Assembly: GCF_000969835.1 (NCBI RefSeq)
Contig: NZ_KQ033912.1
Coordinates: 1 to 64,000 of the forward strand
DNA length: 64,000 nt
Source of the DNA: Parabacteroides goldsteinii DSM 19448 = WAL 12034
GTDB taxonomy: Bacteria > Bacteroidota > Bacteroidia > Bacteroidales > Tannerellaceae
Direction of reading: 5' to 3'
Shown here piece after piece: positions 29,094-38,204 of the stretch (position 1 is its first letter; the number at the start of each line of letters is the position of its first letter). Made by a program: the position numbers and the translations under genes. The notes beneath the pieces were generated by a model. It saw only the letters and a list, made by a program, of their open reading frames with translations. It was not told where the DNA came from and did not search any database.

Positions 29094-32000
29094 TTATCTC
29101 CCCGGAAGTTTTACTTTTTGCTTATTGCGGTACTCGGTAGGCGTCTGATTATATTTGGCAGCAAATTCCCGGTAGAAATAAGACCTGTTCGAAATGCCGA
29201 CTTTATAGATAATTTCCTGTACGCTCAGATTAGTCGTCACCAATAACTGCGCAGCATAATTAAACCGGTAATCCTTGATAAAATCGGAAGGAGTGAGCGG
29301 AGATATCTTCTTGAAACGGCGGTAAAGCGACCGGGTATTCATGCCCATCTTTTCGGCTATCAGCTCCAGGCGCAGGGTTTCCTTATCGAGATTTTCCCGG
29401 ATAATGGCAGTTACGGCATCCATAAATTCTTTATCTTCCTGATGAATCAGCTGTCCGCCGGATTGTTCGTAGGCGCTCTCCGGTGAATAGTAATAATCTT
29501 TCAGTTCTTTTTTACTCGTCATCAGCCGGTTGACTACGGAGCGGAGCACCACTGCAGAAAACGGCTTGGTCAGGTAGGCATCTGCCCCCAGGTCGAGCCC
29601 TTCCGCCTGGTCGTGTTCCGATATTCTGGCAGAAACGACTATCAACGGAATATGGCGGGTAAACTTATCCGATTTCACACGGCTGATCAATTCCATCCCG
29701 TCGATCTCCGGCATCATAATATCCGTAATAATCAGGGCCGGCGTTTGTTTTTCCATCAAACGGATCGCCTCTTCCACACCGTAAGCCTCCACTATCGTAT
29801 AAGCCTCAGATAAAGATTCCTTAATCAACCAGACAATATCCTTATGATCGTCCACCACCAGGACACAGGGTTTATTCTCCGGAGAAACAATTCCCGGCAA
29901 TCCGGTTTCATCGATGGGAGACGAAAGGACAGGCACCGTTTCCGGTTCCTCATTTTCCGGTTCGGCTTCCTCCTCCTCGGCTTCCAGGTGTGGCAAGCGG
30001 ACAATAAATTCGGCAAACCGGCCTTCTTCACTTTTCACCTCTATCGTGCCATGCAGGGATTGTACAATACTATGGCAGATAAACAATCCCAGTCCGTTCC
30101 TCGATGTTGTTTGCGTATAATTGTTTCCCTCCAGGTCGCCCAATATACGGTAACGGTCAAAAATAGTCTTCAGGTCTGTTTCGGATATTCCTTTGCCCGA
30201 ATTATAGACACGGATTATCAAGGACTTATTTTCCGCAGTAGCCGAAATACGTATTTCTCCGGCTTCATCCGAGTATTTAAAAGCGTTGGAAATCAGATTG
30301 ACCAATATCTTCTTTAATCCGGTAGGGTCTGTATTCCAGTAAAGCTGATCCGGAAGAGACAACACGAATTTTATCCCATTCTGCTCGGCAATAGGGGTAA
30401 ATGACTCGTATTGCCTGCGGATAATATCCGGGACAGAGATGCGCCTGATACTGAAATAATTCAGCCCGGCCTCTTCTATCTTACGGAAATCCAGGATTTC
30501 CTGAATCAGTTCATTCAAGCTCGCTACGTTATCCCTCAATATGCGGATATACCTTTTCAGTTTGTTGTCGGAAGTATTTTCGGCATAGGTTTGAATATAG
30601 TCCCCTACTCCGTTGATTAAAGTCAGCGGGGTACAAAGTTCGTGGGTGATATTGGCAAAGAAGTTCAGTTTGGCTTCGTACAGCTTTTCTTTCTGTTCTT
30701 CATGGATTTTACGGGCCACCTGTTGTTGTTTTTCAGCGATACGCCGGTTGATCCAATAAACCAGCACGCCTGCAAAGAGGATGGCCAGAAAAATATAGAC
30801 CGCTATCGCCCAGGTACTGAGATACCAGGGAGGAAGTATTTTCAACGGTAAAAGATATTCCCGCGCATTAGAATCGTAAACATCGTTTTTATAACGGACT
30901 TTCAGGGTATAGTTTCCGTAAGGCAGCTTGGTAAACGATATTTCATTGCTCTTTTGTAATTCCGTCCAGGCCGTATTATAATCTTGCAACAGATAAGAAT
31001 ATTCATAATTGTCACCATGGATATAGTCGGTGGCAACAAATGAAATGGTAAAAGTCGAAACGTCCGGAGGAATTGTTACAGGGCCGGGATTCGCATCCGC
31101 ATAATCGTAAAGACTGATGGTTTCGTCTCCCATCTTCAACTCAAAGAAATGCAGGTCGGGACTATAGCTTTCCTGCCGGTCGTTTTGCGGGTCGATCCAT
31201 ACCAGCCCATCGACGCCCCCGAAAAACAGACGTCCGGTATAAGGGCATTTCCAGTAAGCGTCGTCGGAAAACTCCGTAACCATCAGTTCCTGGCTCCCAT
31301 AATTATGGAAAAAGTTATTATGCGGGTTATATTTGGTTAGTCCCTTATTGGAGCTCAACCAGATACATTTATCTTTGTCCTCCAGTATGCCATGAATCAT
31401 ATCGTTGCTGATGCCGTCACTCCTGTCGTACTGCCAAAATTCACACGTCCCCGCCTGATCGCATTTCATCCGCGTCATGCCGGAACTGGCTCCCAGGTAA
31501 AAGGTCGAATCGCTGCTATAACACAGACTAAGGACATCACCGATCGCCTGGTTAGCCGAATTGTTCATCGACATAAAATCATACTGCCTCGTGAGCAGGT
31601 CGAAACGTGCCATCCCATATCCTCCGCGGCTTCCCAGATACAGGGTGGATTTTCCGTCATAATACATGGAATAAAATTCGTTACATATCTTTCCGTCCTT
31701 TTCCAGCAGGTAAGACTGAAGATACTTAACCGTCAGACCGGATTTATCCCGTTCCAGAACAACCTCGATCAACCCGTCGCCCGTCGTTGCCATCCAAAGC
31801 GTCGAATCGTTTATCTCACAGATAGAATGAACATATCTTATCCGGGTATCTATCTTGCTGGGAAGCGTATGGACTTTCTCATCCTCATAAGAATAATAAG
31901 AAAGGCCGGGGCCGTCTGTACCAATCCACACCAGGGGATGATACAGGCTTTTGAAAAAGCAATAGACCCGGTTGTTGGACAGGCCGTCTGCCGTTGTATA

Positions 32001-33176
32001 ACGGGCGATCCGGTCTAGCGGGATCTCCCCTTTTGCATAGGAATCATACTCTTTTATACGAACAAAGCCATCCCCTTTCGTTCCGAACCATAGTGTCTTA
32101 TCTTCATCCGTATAAACGGAACGAACCGGATTGAGCATTACAAAAGGTAAATCTTCCAACGCCAATCCGTCAAAACGTTCATATTTATCGTACAACATTC
32201 TGAGTCCCTGCCCATCCGTACCAATCCAGAGTATTTGTTGTTTCTTGTCTTTAAACATACTAAAGACACCGATATTCAGATCGATAGCTTCTTCCGGTTT
32301 ATCAGGATCAAGCAACAGGCCGTTCCTAAACACCAGATACAGTTTCGACTGAAAAGAGACTACACGGGCTACCTTACCATATTTTTCCATCCATCCGGAA
32401 AGATCAGACAAATATGTTTCTTTGTTCTCCTCCGTCCGGTACCGGTACAGTTTATTATCGGCATCGACATAATAAAGAACGCCCTCTTCATAAAAAGCCT
32501 GTTCTATCGGTTTATCATGTATCTTGTTTTCCTTTGTTTTTATCGTTAAAGGCAGTTTCGAATAATCCTGAATGAGTTGCTTCAAAACCCCGTCTGACGA
32601 GAGAAGATAAAAACGGCCTTGCTCGCCTACAAATAATAACCTTGCTGTTTCCGGTGTTATGTCCCGCGTATAAATGTCCTGAAAGGAAGCTGTACGGGAA
32701 GTATGGCAGGATATAAAATTCTTCCGGCTGACAACCAGGGTATTTTCTAAAGAATCCGTTGCTATAAGAAGACATTCGGGATATTCAGGATATGACTCGG
32801 TCACTTTACGGTCTTTCAGCGAAAACCGGTTCAGTCCCATCGAGGTAGACACCCAGAGATACCCGGGACCGCCATCTGAGATTTTATTGATAATGTTACT
32901 GCAAAGGGTATTCTTATTATCCGGTTCAAAACGATAGACATAGGTATTTCTCCCGTTGAACAGGTTCAGGCCATCGTAAGTTCCGATCCACATATAACCG
33001 CGATCATCCTGATATATATCGATAATTGCATTATTCGACAGGTCGATATTTGCTTTATGCAGCGAAACCGCCGCCTCCCCGCCTGGTAAAGCACAAAGCA
33101 AAAACAAGCAGAGTATCATCAATTTCATACATAAAAGCCGTAGCATTGTCCGTTTGTTATTATTGGTCCGAATCAT
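29094..33176 (-). CDS. Hybrid two-component system sensor/regulator (HTCS)
   Basis: About 1360 residues in one chain. After an N-terminal signal region come Reg_prop beta-propeller repeats (about 40-720, e.g. DRGYMWIGTYDGLNLF), a Y_Y_Y domain (about 720-790), one membrane helix (about 785-805), a histidine kinase with His845 in ANITHELCTPLTLI, an ATPase domain (about 960-1080), a receiver with Asp1152 in IITDIMMPEIDG, and an AraC-type helix-turn-helix at the end. Such proteins sense a periplasmic oligosaccharide and switch on adjacent glycan-use genes, here probably the GH92 operon. ATG 33176 is used because the frame further upstream lies in the TATATTTG promoter (complement 33244-33251). 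ATG 33146 is an alternative. Confidence 0.93.
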   Translation of the reverse strand: MIRTNNNKRTMLRLLCMKLMILCLFLLCALPGGEAAVSLHKANIDLSNNAIIDIYQDDRGYMWIGTYDGLNLFNGRNTYVYRFEPDNKNTLCSNIINKISDGGPGYLWVSTSMGLNRFSLKDRKVTESYPEYPECLLIATDSLENTLVVSRKNFISCHTSRTASFQDIYTRDITPETARLLFVGEQGRFYLLSSDGVLKQLIQDYSKLPLTIKTKENKIHDKPIEQAFYEEGVLYYVDADNKLYRYRTEENKETYLSDLSGWMEKYGKVARVVSFQSKLYLVFRNGLLLDPDKPEEAIDLNIGVFSMFKDKKQQILWIGTDGQGLRMLYDKYERFDGLALEDLPFVMLNPVRSVYTDEDKTLWFGTKGDGFVRIKEYDSYAKGEIPLDRIARYTTADGLSNNRVYCFFKSLYHPLVWIGTDGPGLSYYSYEDEKVHTLPSKIDTRIRYVHSICEINDSTLWMATTGDGLIEVVLERDKSGLTVKYLQSYLLEKDGKICNEFYSMYYDGKSTLYLGSRGGYGMARFDLLTRQYDFMSMNNSANQAIGDVLSLCYSSDSTFYLGASSGMTRMKCDQAGTCEFWQYDRSDGISNDMIHGILEDKDKCIWLSSNKGLTKYNPHNNFFHNYGSQELMVTEFSDDAYWKCPYTGRLFFGGVDGLVWIDPQNDRQESYSPDLHFFELKMGDETISLYDYADANPGPVTIPPDVSTFTISFVATDYIHGDNYEYSYLLQDYNTAWTELQKSNEISFTKLPYGNYTLKVRYKNDVYDSNAREYLLPLKILPPWYLSTWAIAVYIFLAILFAGVLVYWINRRIAEKQQQVARKIHEEQKEKLYEAKLNFFANITHELCTPLTLINGVGDYIQTYAENTSDNKLKRYIRILRDNVASLNELIQEILDFRKIEEAGLNYFSIRRISVPDIIRRQYESFTPIAEQNGIKFVLSLPDQLYWNTDPTGLKKILVNLISNAFKYSDEAGEIRISATAENKSLIIRVYNSGKGISETDLKTIFDRYRILGDLEGNNYTQTTSRNGLGLFICHSIVQSLHGTIEVKSEEGRFAEFIVRLPHLEAEEEEAEPENEEPETVPVLSSPIDETGLPGIVSPENKPCVLVVDDHKDIVWLIKESLSEAYTIVEAYGVEEAIRLMEKQTPALIITDIMMPEIDGMELISRVKSDKFTRHIPLIVVSARISEHDQAEGLDLGADAYLTKPFSAVVLRSVVNRLMTSKKELKDYYYSPESAYEQSGGQLIHQEDKEFMDAVTAIIRENLDKETLRLELIAEKMGMNTRSLYRRFKKISPLTPSDFIKDYRFNYAAQLLVTTNLSVQEIIYKVGISNRSYFYREFAAKYNQTPTEYRNKQKVKLPGR

Positions 33177-33243
33177 AGTATTAATATTTGTAGAATAATC
33201 TCCCGATAACTGCCGGTAAACCCCGGTATATCGATCAGGCAAC

Positions 33244-33251
33244 AAATATAA
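33244..33251 (-). promoter_or_regulatory. HTCS promoter, -7 box
   Basis: The complement of 33244-33251 is TATATTTG. It places the transcript start near 33237 and rules out translation starts upstream of that point. Confidence 0.65.
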
Positions 33252-33365
33252 TCCATCTTTTCGGTAATATTAGAACTTTTTAAGCCTAAAGAAATAAACT
33301 ATAATTAATAAAGCGATAACTTCGCGAATCACAAGGTGATGACATCGTTTTAACACATATAATAT

Positions 33366-34478
33366 ATGAAAAAGTATCTTCCATTGGCTGCCTCCGCCCT
33401 GCTTCTTGCAGCTTGCAGCGAAAAACCGGGTTACGAAATAACCGGTACAGTTTCAAACGCCGATCTGAACGGAAACTACGTATATCTTTATGAATACGGA
33501 AAACCGGACGTTTTACCTTTCGACAGTGCGCTGGTAGAAAACAATGCATTCAAATTCAAAGGTACCCAGAATGAATCGCAAATTACGATCATTCAGTTTT
33601 CGCCCGACGTTGTCAAGACTGAACGCGGTATGGCAACTCCGTTCAAGACAACGTTTACACTTGAAAACGGCAAACTCACTATCAACCTGGATACCTTGTC
33701 AATCGTAACCGGTACCCCGGCCAACGATGCAGAAAAAGCAATGAAAGATAGTCTCAAGCCTTTCATTGACGAAATGGGAAAACTCGGGGATGAGATCCGT
33801 TCCGAAGACAAAGCAATTGCGGCTGCGGCTGAAAAGAAATATGATGAAATCAGCGACAAAATAACCAAAGCCGTATGCAATTATATTCTGGCTCATATGG
33901 ACCAGAAAATGTCTGCCAAATATTTATACGAAAACCGTTACAACCTGAGTGAAGAGCAGCAGAACGAAATACTGTCGAAAGCCGACTCTACCTTTAAGGC
34001 ACAGCCGAATATCGACAAAATGATCAGCCACCTGGAAGTTCTGAAAAACGTAGCCGTCGGCAAAAAGTTTACTGATTTCGAAATGGCTGATCCGAAAGGC
34101 GAAGTACATCAATTGTCTGAGTTCGTCGGTAACGGTAAAGTTGTCCTTATCGACTTCTGGGCTTCCTGGTGTCCTCCTTGCCGCAAAGAAATGCCGCATC
34201 TGGTCGAATTATATAAACAATATAAGAATAAAGGATTCGAAATCGTCGGTATCTCTTTGGACAGCAAACCCGAAGCCTGGGCAAAAGGCGTAAAAGACCT
34301 GAATATTACCTGGACACAGCTTTCCGACCTGAAAGGATGGCAGAATGCCGGTGCTGCTTTATATGGTGTCAACAGCATTCCTCATACCGTACTGGTCGAT
34401 AAAGACGGCACGATCATCGCCAAGAATATCCATGGTGAAGAGATAGATGCCAAACTACAGGAAGCACTTAAAAAATAA
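33366..34478 (+). CDS. TlpA-type thioredoxin lipoprotein with DUF4369 domain
   Basis: A 370-residue lipoprotein. The signal ends in LLAAC with Cys17 as lipidation site. A DUF4369-type beta domain covers about 22-130 (YEITGTVSNADLNGNYVYLY), a helical linker 130-225, and a thioredoxin fold 230-370 with the redox motif WCPPC (Cys269, Cys272) and the cis-Pro in VNSIPHTVLVD. It is expected to reduce disulfides or support cytochrome maturation in the periplasm. Only an imperfect promoter-like TAACTTCG lies upstream. It is followed 11 bp later by the OsmC gene. Confidence 0.9.
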   Translation: MKKYLPLAASALLLAACSEKPGYEITGTVSNADLNGNYVYLYEYGKPDVLPFDSALVENNAFKFKGTQNESQITIIQFSPDVVKTERGMATPFKTTFTLENGKLTINLDTLSIVTGTPANDAEKAMKDSLKPFIDEMGKLGDEIRSEDKAIAAAAEKKYDEISDKITKAVCNYILAHMDQKMSAKYLYENRYNLSEEQQNEILSKADSTFKAQPNIDKMISHLEVLKNVAVGKKFTDFEMADPKGEVHQLSEFVGNGKVVLIDFWASWCPPCRKEMPHLVELYKQYKNKGFEIVGISLDSKPEAWAKGVKDLNITWTQLSDLKGWQNAGAALYGVNSIPHTVLVDKDGTIIAKNIHGEEIDAKLQEALKK

Positions 34479-34489
34479 AAAAGAACGAT

Positions 34490-34933
34490 ATGTCTGCCCA
34501 AATCACTCTCGACTGGAAAAAGGATTCGACCTTTGAAACCCAGATGGATGGCCATACGGTAACGATCGACACCAGCAAAGAAGACGGCGGCACCGGTTCC
34601 GGTGTCCGCCCGAAAGCCTTGATGCTGGTCGCCCTGGCCGGATGCAGCGGGGTCAATGTGATCTCTCTATTCAAGAAGATGCGAATCGGTTTTGAAAAAC
34701 TATCTATCGACGTCAAAGCAGAAACAACCGATACCGTGCCGATGCTTTACTCGGCATTCTTCATCACTTTCCACGTAACCGGTAAGGCAGAGGAAAGTGC
34801 CCGGATAGAAAAAGCGATCCGCCTGTCACAGGAGTACTGCGGCGTTTCGGCTATGATGAAAAAGATAGGACCTGTCACTCACCGTATCTTGCTGAATGGC
34901 TCCGAACTGAATATTCAACCGATCGACAAATAA
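34490..34933 (+). CDS. OsmC/Ohr family protein
   Basis: A 147-residue protein of the OsmC superfamily, which reduces organic peroxides through two cysteines. The N-terminal Cys lies in LMLVALAGCSGVNV (about residue 60) and the second in QEYCGVSAMM (about 121), both in their usual places. The GSGVRPKALML segment is the family signature. It is 11 bp after the TlpA gene and probably co-transcribed with it, giving a small redox operon. Confidence 0.9.
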   Translation: MSAQITLDWKKDSTFETQMDGHTVTIDTSKEDGGTGSGVRPKALMLVALAGCSGVNVISLFKKMRIGFEKLSIDVKAETTDTVPMLYSAFFITFHVTGKAEESARIEKAIRLSQEYCGVSAMMKKIGPVTHRILLNGSELNIQPIDK

Positions 34934-34969
34934 CAAACATTGCATCTTGCATGGCTGAATTAAAAATTT

Positions 34970-34977
34970 TATCTTTG
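34970..34977 (+). promoter_or_regulatory. Promoter of the scaffold/GGGtGRT unit, -7 box
   Basis: TATCTTTG at 34970-34977 starts a 74-nt leader before the first gene. A TTGC box lies 19 bp upstream. Codon use downstream is strongly biased toward Ala GCT, Gly GGT and Lys AAA, as in highly expressed genes. Confidence 0.7.
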
Positions 34978-35057
34978 TGCGGTCTTTAAAGAAAGCGATA
35001 TTACATAGAAATTAGCAAAAAGTTTTATTATCACTTTAATATAATAAATTAGCGATT

Positions 35058-35750
35058 ATGATTTATTCACATGAAGTTCAACACATGTGTGTTGTAAAGA
35101 AGGGAGCCAACCATCCTTGTGCTCCGATTCCTGAAGAAGGAAAATGGGTTAGATCTACTCAGATCACTGACATCTCAGGTTTGACTCATGGTGTGGGTTG
35201 GTGTGCTCCTCAGCAAGGTGCATGTAAACTGACACTGAACGTAAAGGAAGGAATCATTCAGGAAGCGCTGGTAGAAACTATCGGTTGTTCTGGTATGACT
35301 CACTCTGCTGCGATGGCATCAGAAATCCTTCCGGGCAAAACACTTCTGGAAGCATTGAACACTGACCTTGTTTGCGACGCTATCAACACAGCTATGCGCG
35401 AATTATTCCTGCAGATCGTTTACGGACGTACACAGTCTGCTTTCTCTGAAGGCGGTCTGCCTGTCGGAGCCGGTCTGGAAGACTTAGGTAAAGGTCTGCG
35501 TAGCCAGGTTGGTACCATGTTCGGTACATTAGCCAAAGGTACCCGTTACCTGGAAATGGCTGAAGGTTACTGTACTCGTATGGCATTGGATGCTGACGAT
35601 CAGGTAATCGGATATGAATTCATCCACCTGGGTAAATTCATGGAAATGGTAAAGAAAGGCATCGATGCTAACGAAGCTCTGGAAAAAGCTAAAGGTTCTT
35701 ACGGTCGTTTCAAAGAAGCTGTAAAATATATCGATCCTCGTAATGAATAA
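35058..35750 (+). CDS. NifU-like iron-sulfur cluster scaffold protein
   Basis: A 230-residue protein annotated in databases as iron-sulfur cluster assembly scaffold-like. It carries several conserved cysteines: HMCVVKKGANHPC, GWCAPQQGACKL, IGCSGMTHSA and EGYCTRMA. There is no signal peptide. The second half (about 120-225) is helical. It is not the canonical 125-residue NifU/IscU. Its constant partner is the GGGtGRT protein two genes downstream, so the two probably act together. The substrate or client protein is unknown. Confidence 0.82.
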   Translation: MIYSHEVQHMCVVKKGANHPCAPIPEEGKWVRSTQITDISGLTHGVGWCAPQQGACKLTLNVKEGIIQEALVETIGCSGMTHSAAMASEILPGKTLLEALNTDLVCDAINTAMRELFLQIVYGRTQSAFSEGGLPVGAGLEDLGKGLRSQVGTMFGTLAKGTRYLEMAEGYCTRMALDADDQVIGYEFIHLGKFMEMVKKGIDANEALEKAKGSYGRFKEAVKYIDPRNE

Positions 35751-35934
35751 GAAAACACTGACACGCGTCCTGACCGGGTTGATCATTCTGACTGTTATCG
35801 CGACGGTAATCACCTACTTCGTCATGAAGCCGGACCGTCCCTGGATGGCATTCTATATGGCCTGTTGCGGCGGTGTGCTTGTTTTCAACTTTCTAATATC
35901 TTTATTCCTGGTAAATAAGAATTTAAAAAAGTAA
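35743..35934 (+). CDS. Small two-helix membrane protein
   Basis: A 63-residue protein with two predicted membrane helices (about 7-26 and 34-55) and a basic tail. It overlaps the upstream stop codon by 8 bp and ends 7 bp before the GGGtGRT gene, so it belongs to the same operon. No family is recognised. It might anchor the two soluble neighbours at the membrane (speculation). Confidence 0.7.
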   Translation: MNKKTLTRVLTGLIILTVIATVITYFVMKPDRPWMAFYMACCGGVLVFNFLISLFLVNKNLKK

Positions 35935-35941
35935 AAATAAT

Positions 35942-36943
35942 ATGGCTTTATTTGAAAGTTATGACCGTCGTATTGATACTATCAACGCGGTTTTAAAAGA
36001 ATATGGTATCAACGGTATCGAAGATGCAAAAGCTATCTGCGACGCTAAAGGTATCGATCCTTATACAATGTGTAAGGAAACTCAACCTATCTGTTTCGAA
36101 AATGCATGTTGGGCTTACGTTGTAGGTGCTGCCATCGCTATCAAGAAAGGTTGCACAAGCGCTGCTGACGCTGCCGAAGCTATCGGTATCGGTCTGCAGG
36201 CATTCTGTATCAAAGGTTCTGTTGCTGACGACCGTAAAGTAGGTATCGGCCACGGTAATCTGGGTGCACGTCTGCTTCGCGAAGAAACAAAATGTTTCGC
36301 TTTCTTAGCTGGTCACGAATCTTTTGCTGCTGCAGAAGGTGCTATCAAGATCGCTGAAATGGCAAACAAAGTACGTAAAGAACCGCTTCGCGTTATCCTG
36401 AACGGTCTGGGTAAAGATGCTGCTATGATCATTTCTCGTATCAACGGCTTTACTTATGTTCAGACTCAGTTCGATTACCTGACAGGCGATTTGAACGTAA
36501 TCAAAGAATATCCGTATTCAACAGGTCTTCGTGCAAAAGTAAAATGCTACGGTTGCGACGACGTTCGTGAAGGTGTTGCTGTAATGCGTGCTGAAGGTGT
36601 TGACGTATCTATCACAGGTAACTCAACTAACCCGACTCGTTTCCAGCACCCGGTAGCTGGCACATACAAAAAAGAATGTATGGAAAACGGCCACAAATAT
36701 TTCTCTGTTGCTTCAGGTGGTGGTACAGGTCGTACTCTGCACCCGGATAATATGGCTGCCGGTCCTGCTTCTTATGGTATGACAGACACAATGGGCCGTA
36801 TGCACGGTGACGCTCAGTTCGCCGGTTCTTCATCCGTTCCTGCTCACGTAGAAATGATGGGATTCCTGGGTATGGGTAACAACCCGATGGTAGGTGCTAC
36901 TGTTGCTGTAGCTGTTGCTATCGAGGAAGCTATGAAGAAGTAA
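35942..36943 (+). CDS. GGGtGRT family protein
   Basis: A 333-residue protein named for the motif ASGGGTGRTLHPDN (about residues 260-273). No function is established. Other visible features are conserved Cys residues (MCKETQPICFENACW near 40-55 and KCYGCDDV near 200) and a Met/Gly-rich C-terminus (MMGFLGMGNNPMVGAT). The Cys pattern and the NifU-like gene in the same operon point to an Fe-S or metal-linked role (inference). Very strong codon bias suggests an abundant protein. Confidence 0.85.
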   Translation: MALFESYDRRIDTINAVLKEYGINGIEDAKAICDAKGIDPYTMCKETQPICFENACWAYVVGAAIAIKKGCTSAADAAEAIGIGLQAFCIKGSVADDRKVGIGHGNLGARLLREETKCFAFLAGHESFAAAEGAIKIAEMANKVRKEPLRVILNGLGKDAAMIISRINGFTYVQTQFDYLTGDLNVIKEYPYSTGLRAKVKCYGCDDVREGVAVMRAEGVDVSITGNSTNPTRFQHPVAGTYKKECMENGHKYFSVASGGGTGRTLHPDNMAAGPASYGMTDTMGRMHGDAQFAGSSSVPAHVEMMGFLGMGNNPMVGATVAVAVAIEEAMKK

Positions 36944-36963
36944 TTAGATTATTACTGACATAT

Positions 36964-37000
36964 AAACTCCTGTAATCGTTATGGTTGCAGGAGTTTTTTT
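36964..37000 (+). terminator. Terminator of the GGGtGRT operon
   Basis: A 12-bp stem with one mismatch (36964-36975 with 36985-36996, AAACTCCTG arm), a 9-nt loop and a run of seven T. It is a textbook intrinsic terminator 20 nt after the stop codon. Confidence 0.92.
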
Positions 37001-37016
37001 GTTTATGTACATGAAA

Positions 37017-37439
37017 CTACAACTGCATATGTAAAATAGGATATTCTTTACCTTCTCCGTCTAAATTCGACCTTTTATATATGCTAAAACCCATATACTT
37101 ATAAAAACCGACAGCTTGAATATTTTGCTCATTCACATCGACTTTAGTTACTTGCAAATTACCTATAGCATAAGTAATTAACCTTTTTCCTATTCCTATG
37201 CCTCGATAATTATCGTCAACAAATAACATTTCAAGATTTCCTTCTGCAATTCCCATAAATCCGATTAAGATTCCCTCTTGTTCAAATCCGAATAGAGTGA
37301 CATGCTGAAAATATACCGGAAGTTGTTCCTTATAGTATAGAAAATCTTCCTCTTTAAGAAAATCATGTGTACTCGATACTGCACTTTCCCAAATTTCCAT
37401 CAAACGTGGATAATCCGTAGCTTTAACTTTTCTAATCAT
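37017..37439 (-). CDS. GNAT family N-acetyltransferase
   Basis: A 140-residue acetyltransferase. The acetyl-CoA loop is LFVDDNYRGIGIGKRLI (about 72-88, the R-G-x-G-I-G pattern). The start and end (MIRKVKATDYPRLMEIWES and VGFYKYMGFSIYKRSN) are typical of the family. The substrate cannot be inferred. It lies 64 bp after a Crp-like regulator gene on the same strand and may be co-transcribed with it. Confidence 0.88.
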   Translation of the reverse strand: MIRKVKATDYPRLMEIWESAVSSTHDFLKEEDFLYYKEQLPVYFQHVTLFGFEQEGILIGFMGIAEGNLEMLFVDDNYRGIGIGKRLITYAIGNLQVTKVDVNEQNIQAVGFYKYMGFSIYKRSNLDGEGKEYPILHMQL

Positions 37440-37503
37440 AATTGTAATTGCTATTTAAAGCCGCAAAGTTCGGAACCTATATACTCAAAGCACTGAACCC
37501 AAG

Positions 37504-38082
37504 TTAAAAAATACGTTTACGGATTCTGCTTAGTGCTTGCGGTGTGATACCCAAAAAAGAAGCTATATCTTTTAGTGGTATATAGTTTAATGTAATGCCA
37601 TATTCTTCAATCATCTGTAGATAATACTGTTCAGGAGAATATTTAATCAAATCGATATTTCTTTCCAAAAGTTTATTCAACAATATAGCATTCAAATCTT
37701 CAAATACAGTTTTTACCTTAGGGATAGCAGTATATAGTTCATTTACTTGTTTCTTGCCTATTCGGTAAATAACGCTATCTACAACTGTTTGCACATTAAA
37801 TGCAGACCTTGTTTGTAATGTAAAAGATATATTCGACATTGAAAACGTACCCTCTTTACAAAACCAAAAAATTTGTTCTTCCCCTTTATGATTTAAAAGC
37901 CAACAACGCAATATTCCATCAAAAACGAAATAACTATACCTTTCTGTTTCTCCTTCTTTAATCAAAAATGTACCTTTACTAACCAATATTCGTTCAAAAT
38001 ATTGGTCAAATAACTTAGATTCCTCCAAATTAAAAGTATTAGTGCTAAAATTAAATTCTTTAAGTAGTTTTTCTAAAAGCAT
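37504..38082 (-). CDS. Crp/Fnr family transcriptional regulator
   Basis: A 192-residue regulator. The cyclic-nucleotide-binding-like beta-roll covers about 25-125 (VSKGTFLIKEGETERYSYFV) and a winged helix-turn-helix lies at the end (IPLKDIASFLGITPQALSRI). There is no Cys cluster, so it is not an Fnr-type oxygen sensor. The ligand is unknown. The first residues before the beta-roll and the Asn/Phe-rich start suggest the Bacteroidetes-specific subgroup. The promoter is TATATTTG (complement 38185-38192) with a dyad ATCTCA/TGAGAT (38153-38171) in the leader, possibly a self-regulatory site. Confidence 0.87.
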   Translation of the reverse strand: MLLEKLLKEFNFSTNTFNLEESKLFDQYFERILVSKGTFLIKEGETERYSYFVFDGILRCWLLNHKGEEQIFWFCKEGTFSMSNISFTLQTRSAFNVQTVVDSVIYRIGKKQVNELYTAIPKVKTVFEDLNAILLNKLLERNIDLIKYSPEQYYLQMIEEYGITLNYIPLKDIASFLGITPQALSRIRKRIF

Positions 38083-38152
38083 AATCTAAATATAATTCGT
38101 AATATACTTACTTATTTGATATATTCACTATTACTTCCGTTCTCCTTATTTG

Positions 38153-38192
38153 ATCTCATATTCAGTGAGATATATTTTCATGAACAAATATA
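38153..38192 (-). promoter_or_regulatory. Promoter and dyad of the Crp-like gene
   Basis: The complement of 38185-38192 is TATATTTG. The dyad ATCTCA-7-TGAGAT (38153-38158/38166-38171) lies just downstream in the transcribed leader. Confidence 0.5.
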
Positions 38193-38204
38193 CGCAATTA
38201 ATAA

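Noticed and set aside
33177..33245. A longer N-terminus of the HTCS protein
   Set aside because: It would begin in the TATATTTG promoter box and precedes the predicted transcript start.
29094..33245. SusC/SusD pair expected in a glycan locus
   Set aside because: No TonB-dependent receptor or SusD-like gene is found between 20 and 34 kb. The locus is not a standard full polysaccharide utilisation locus in this window.
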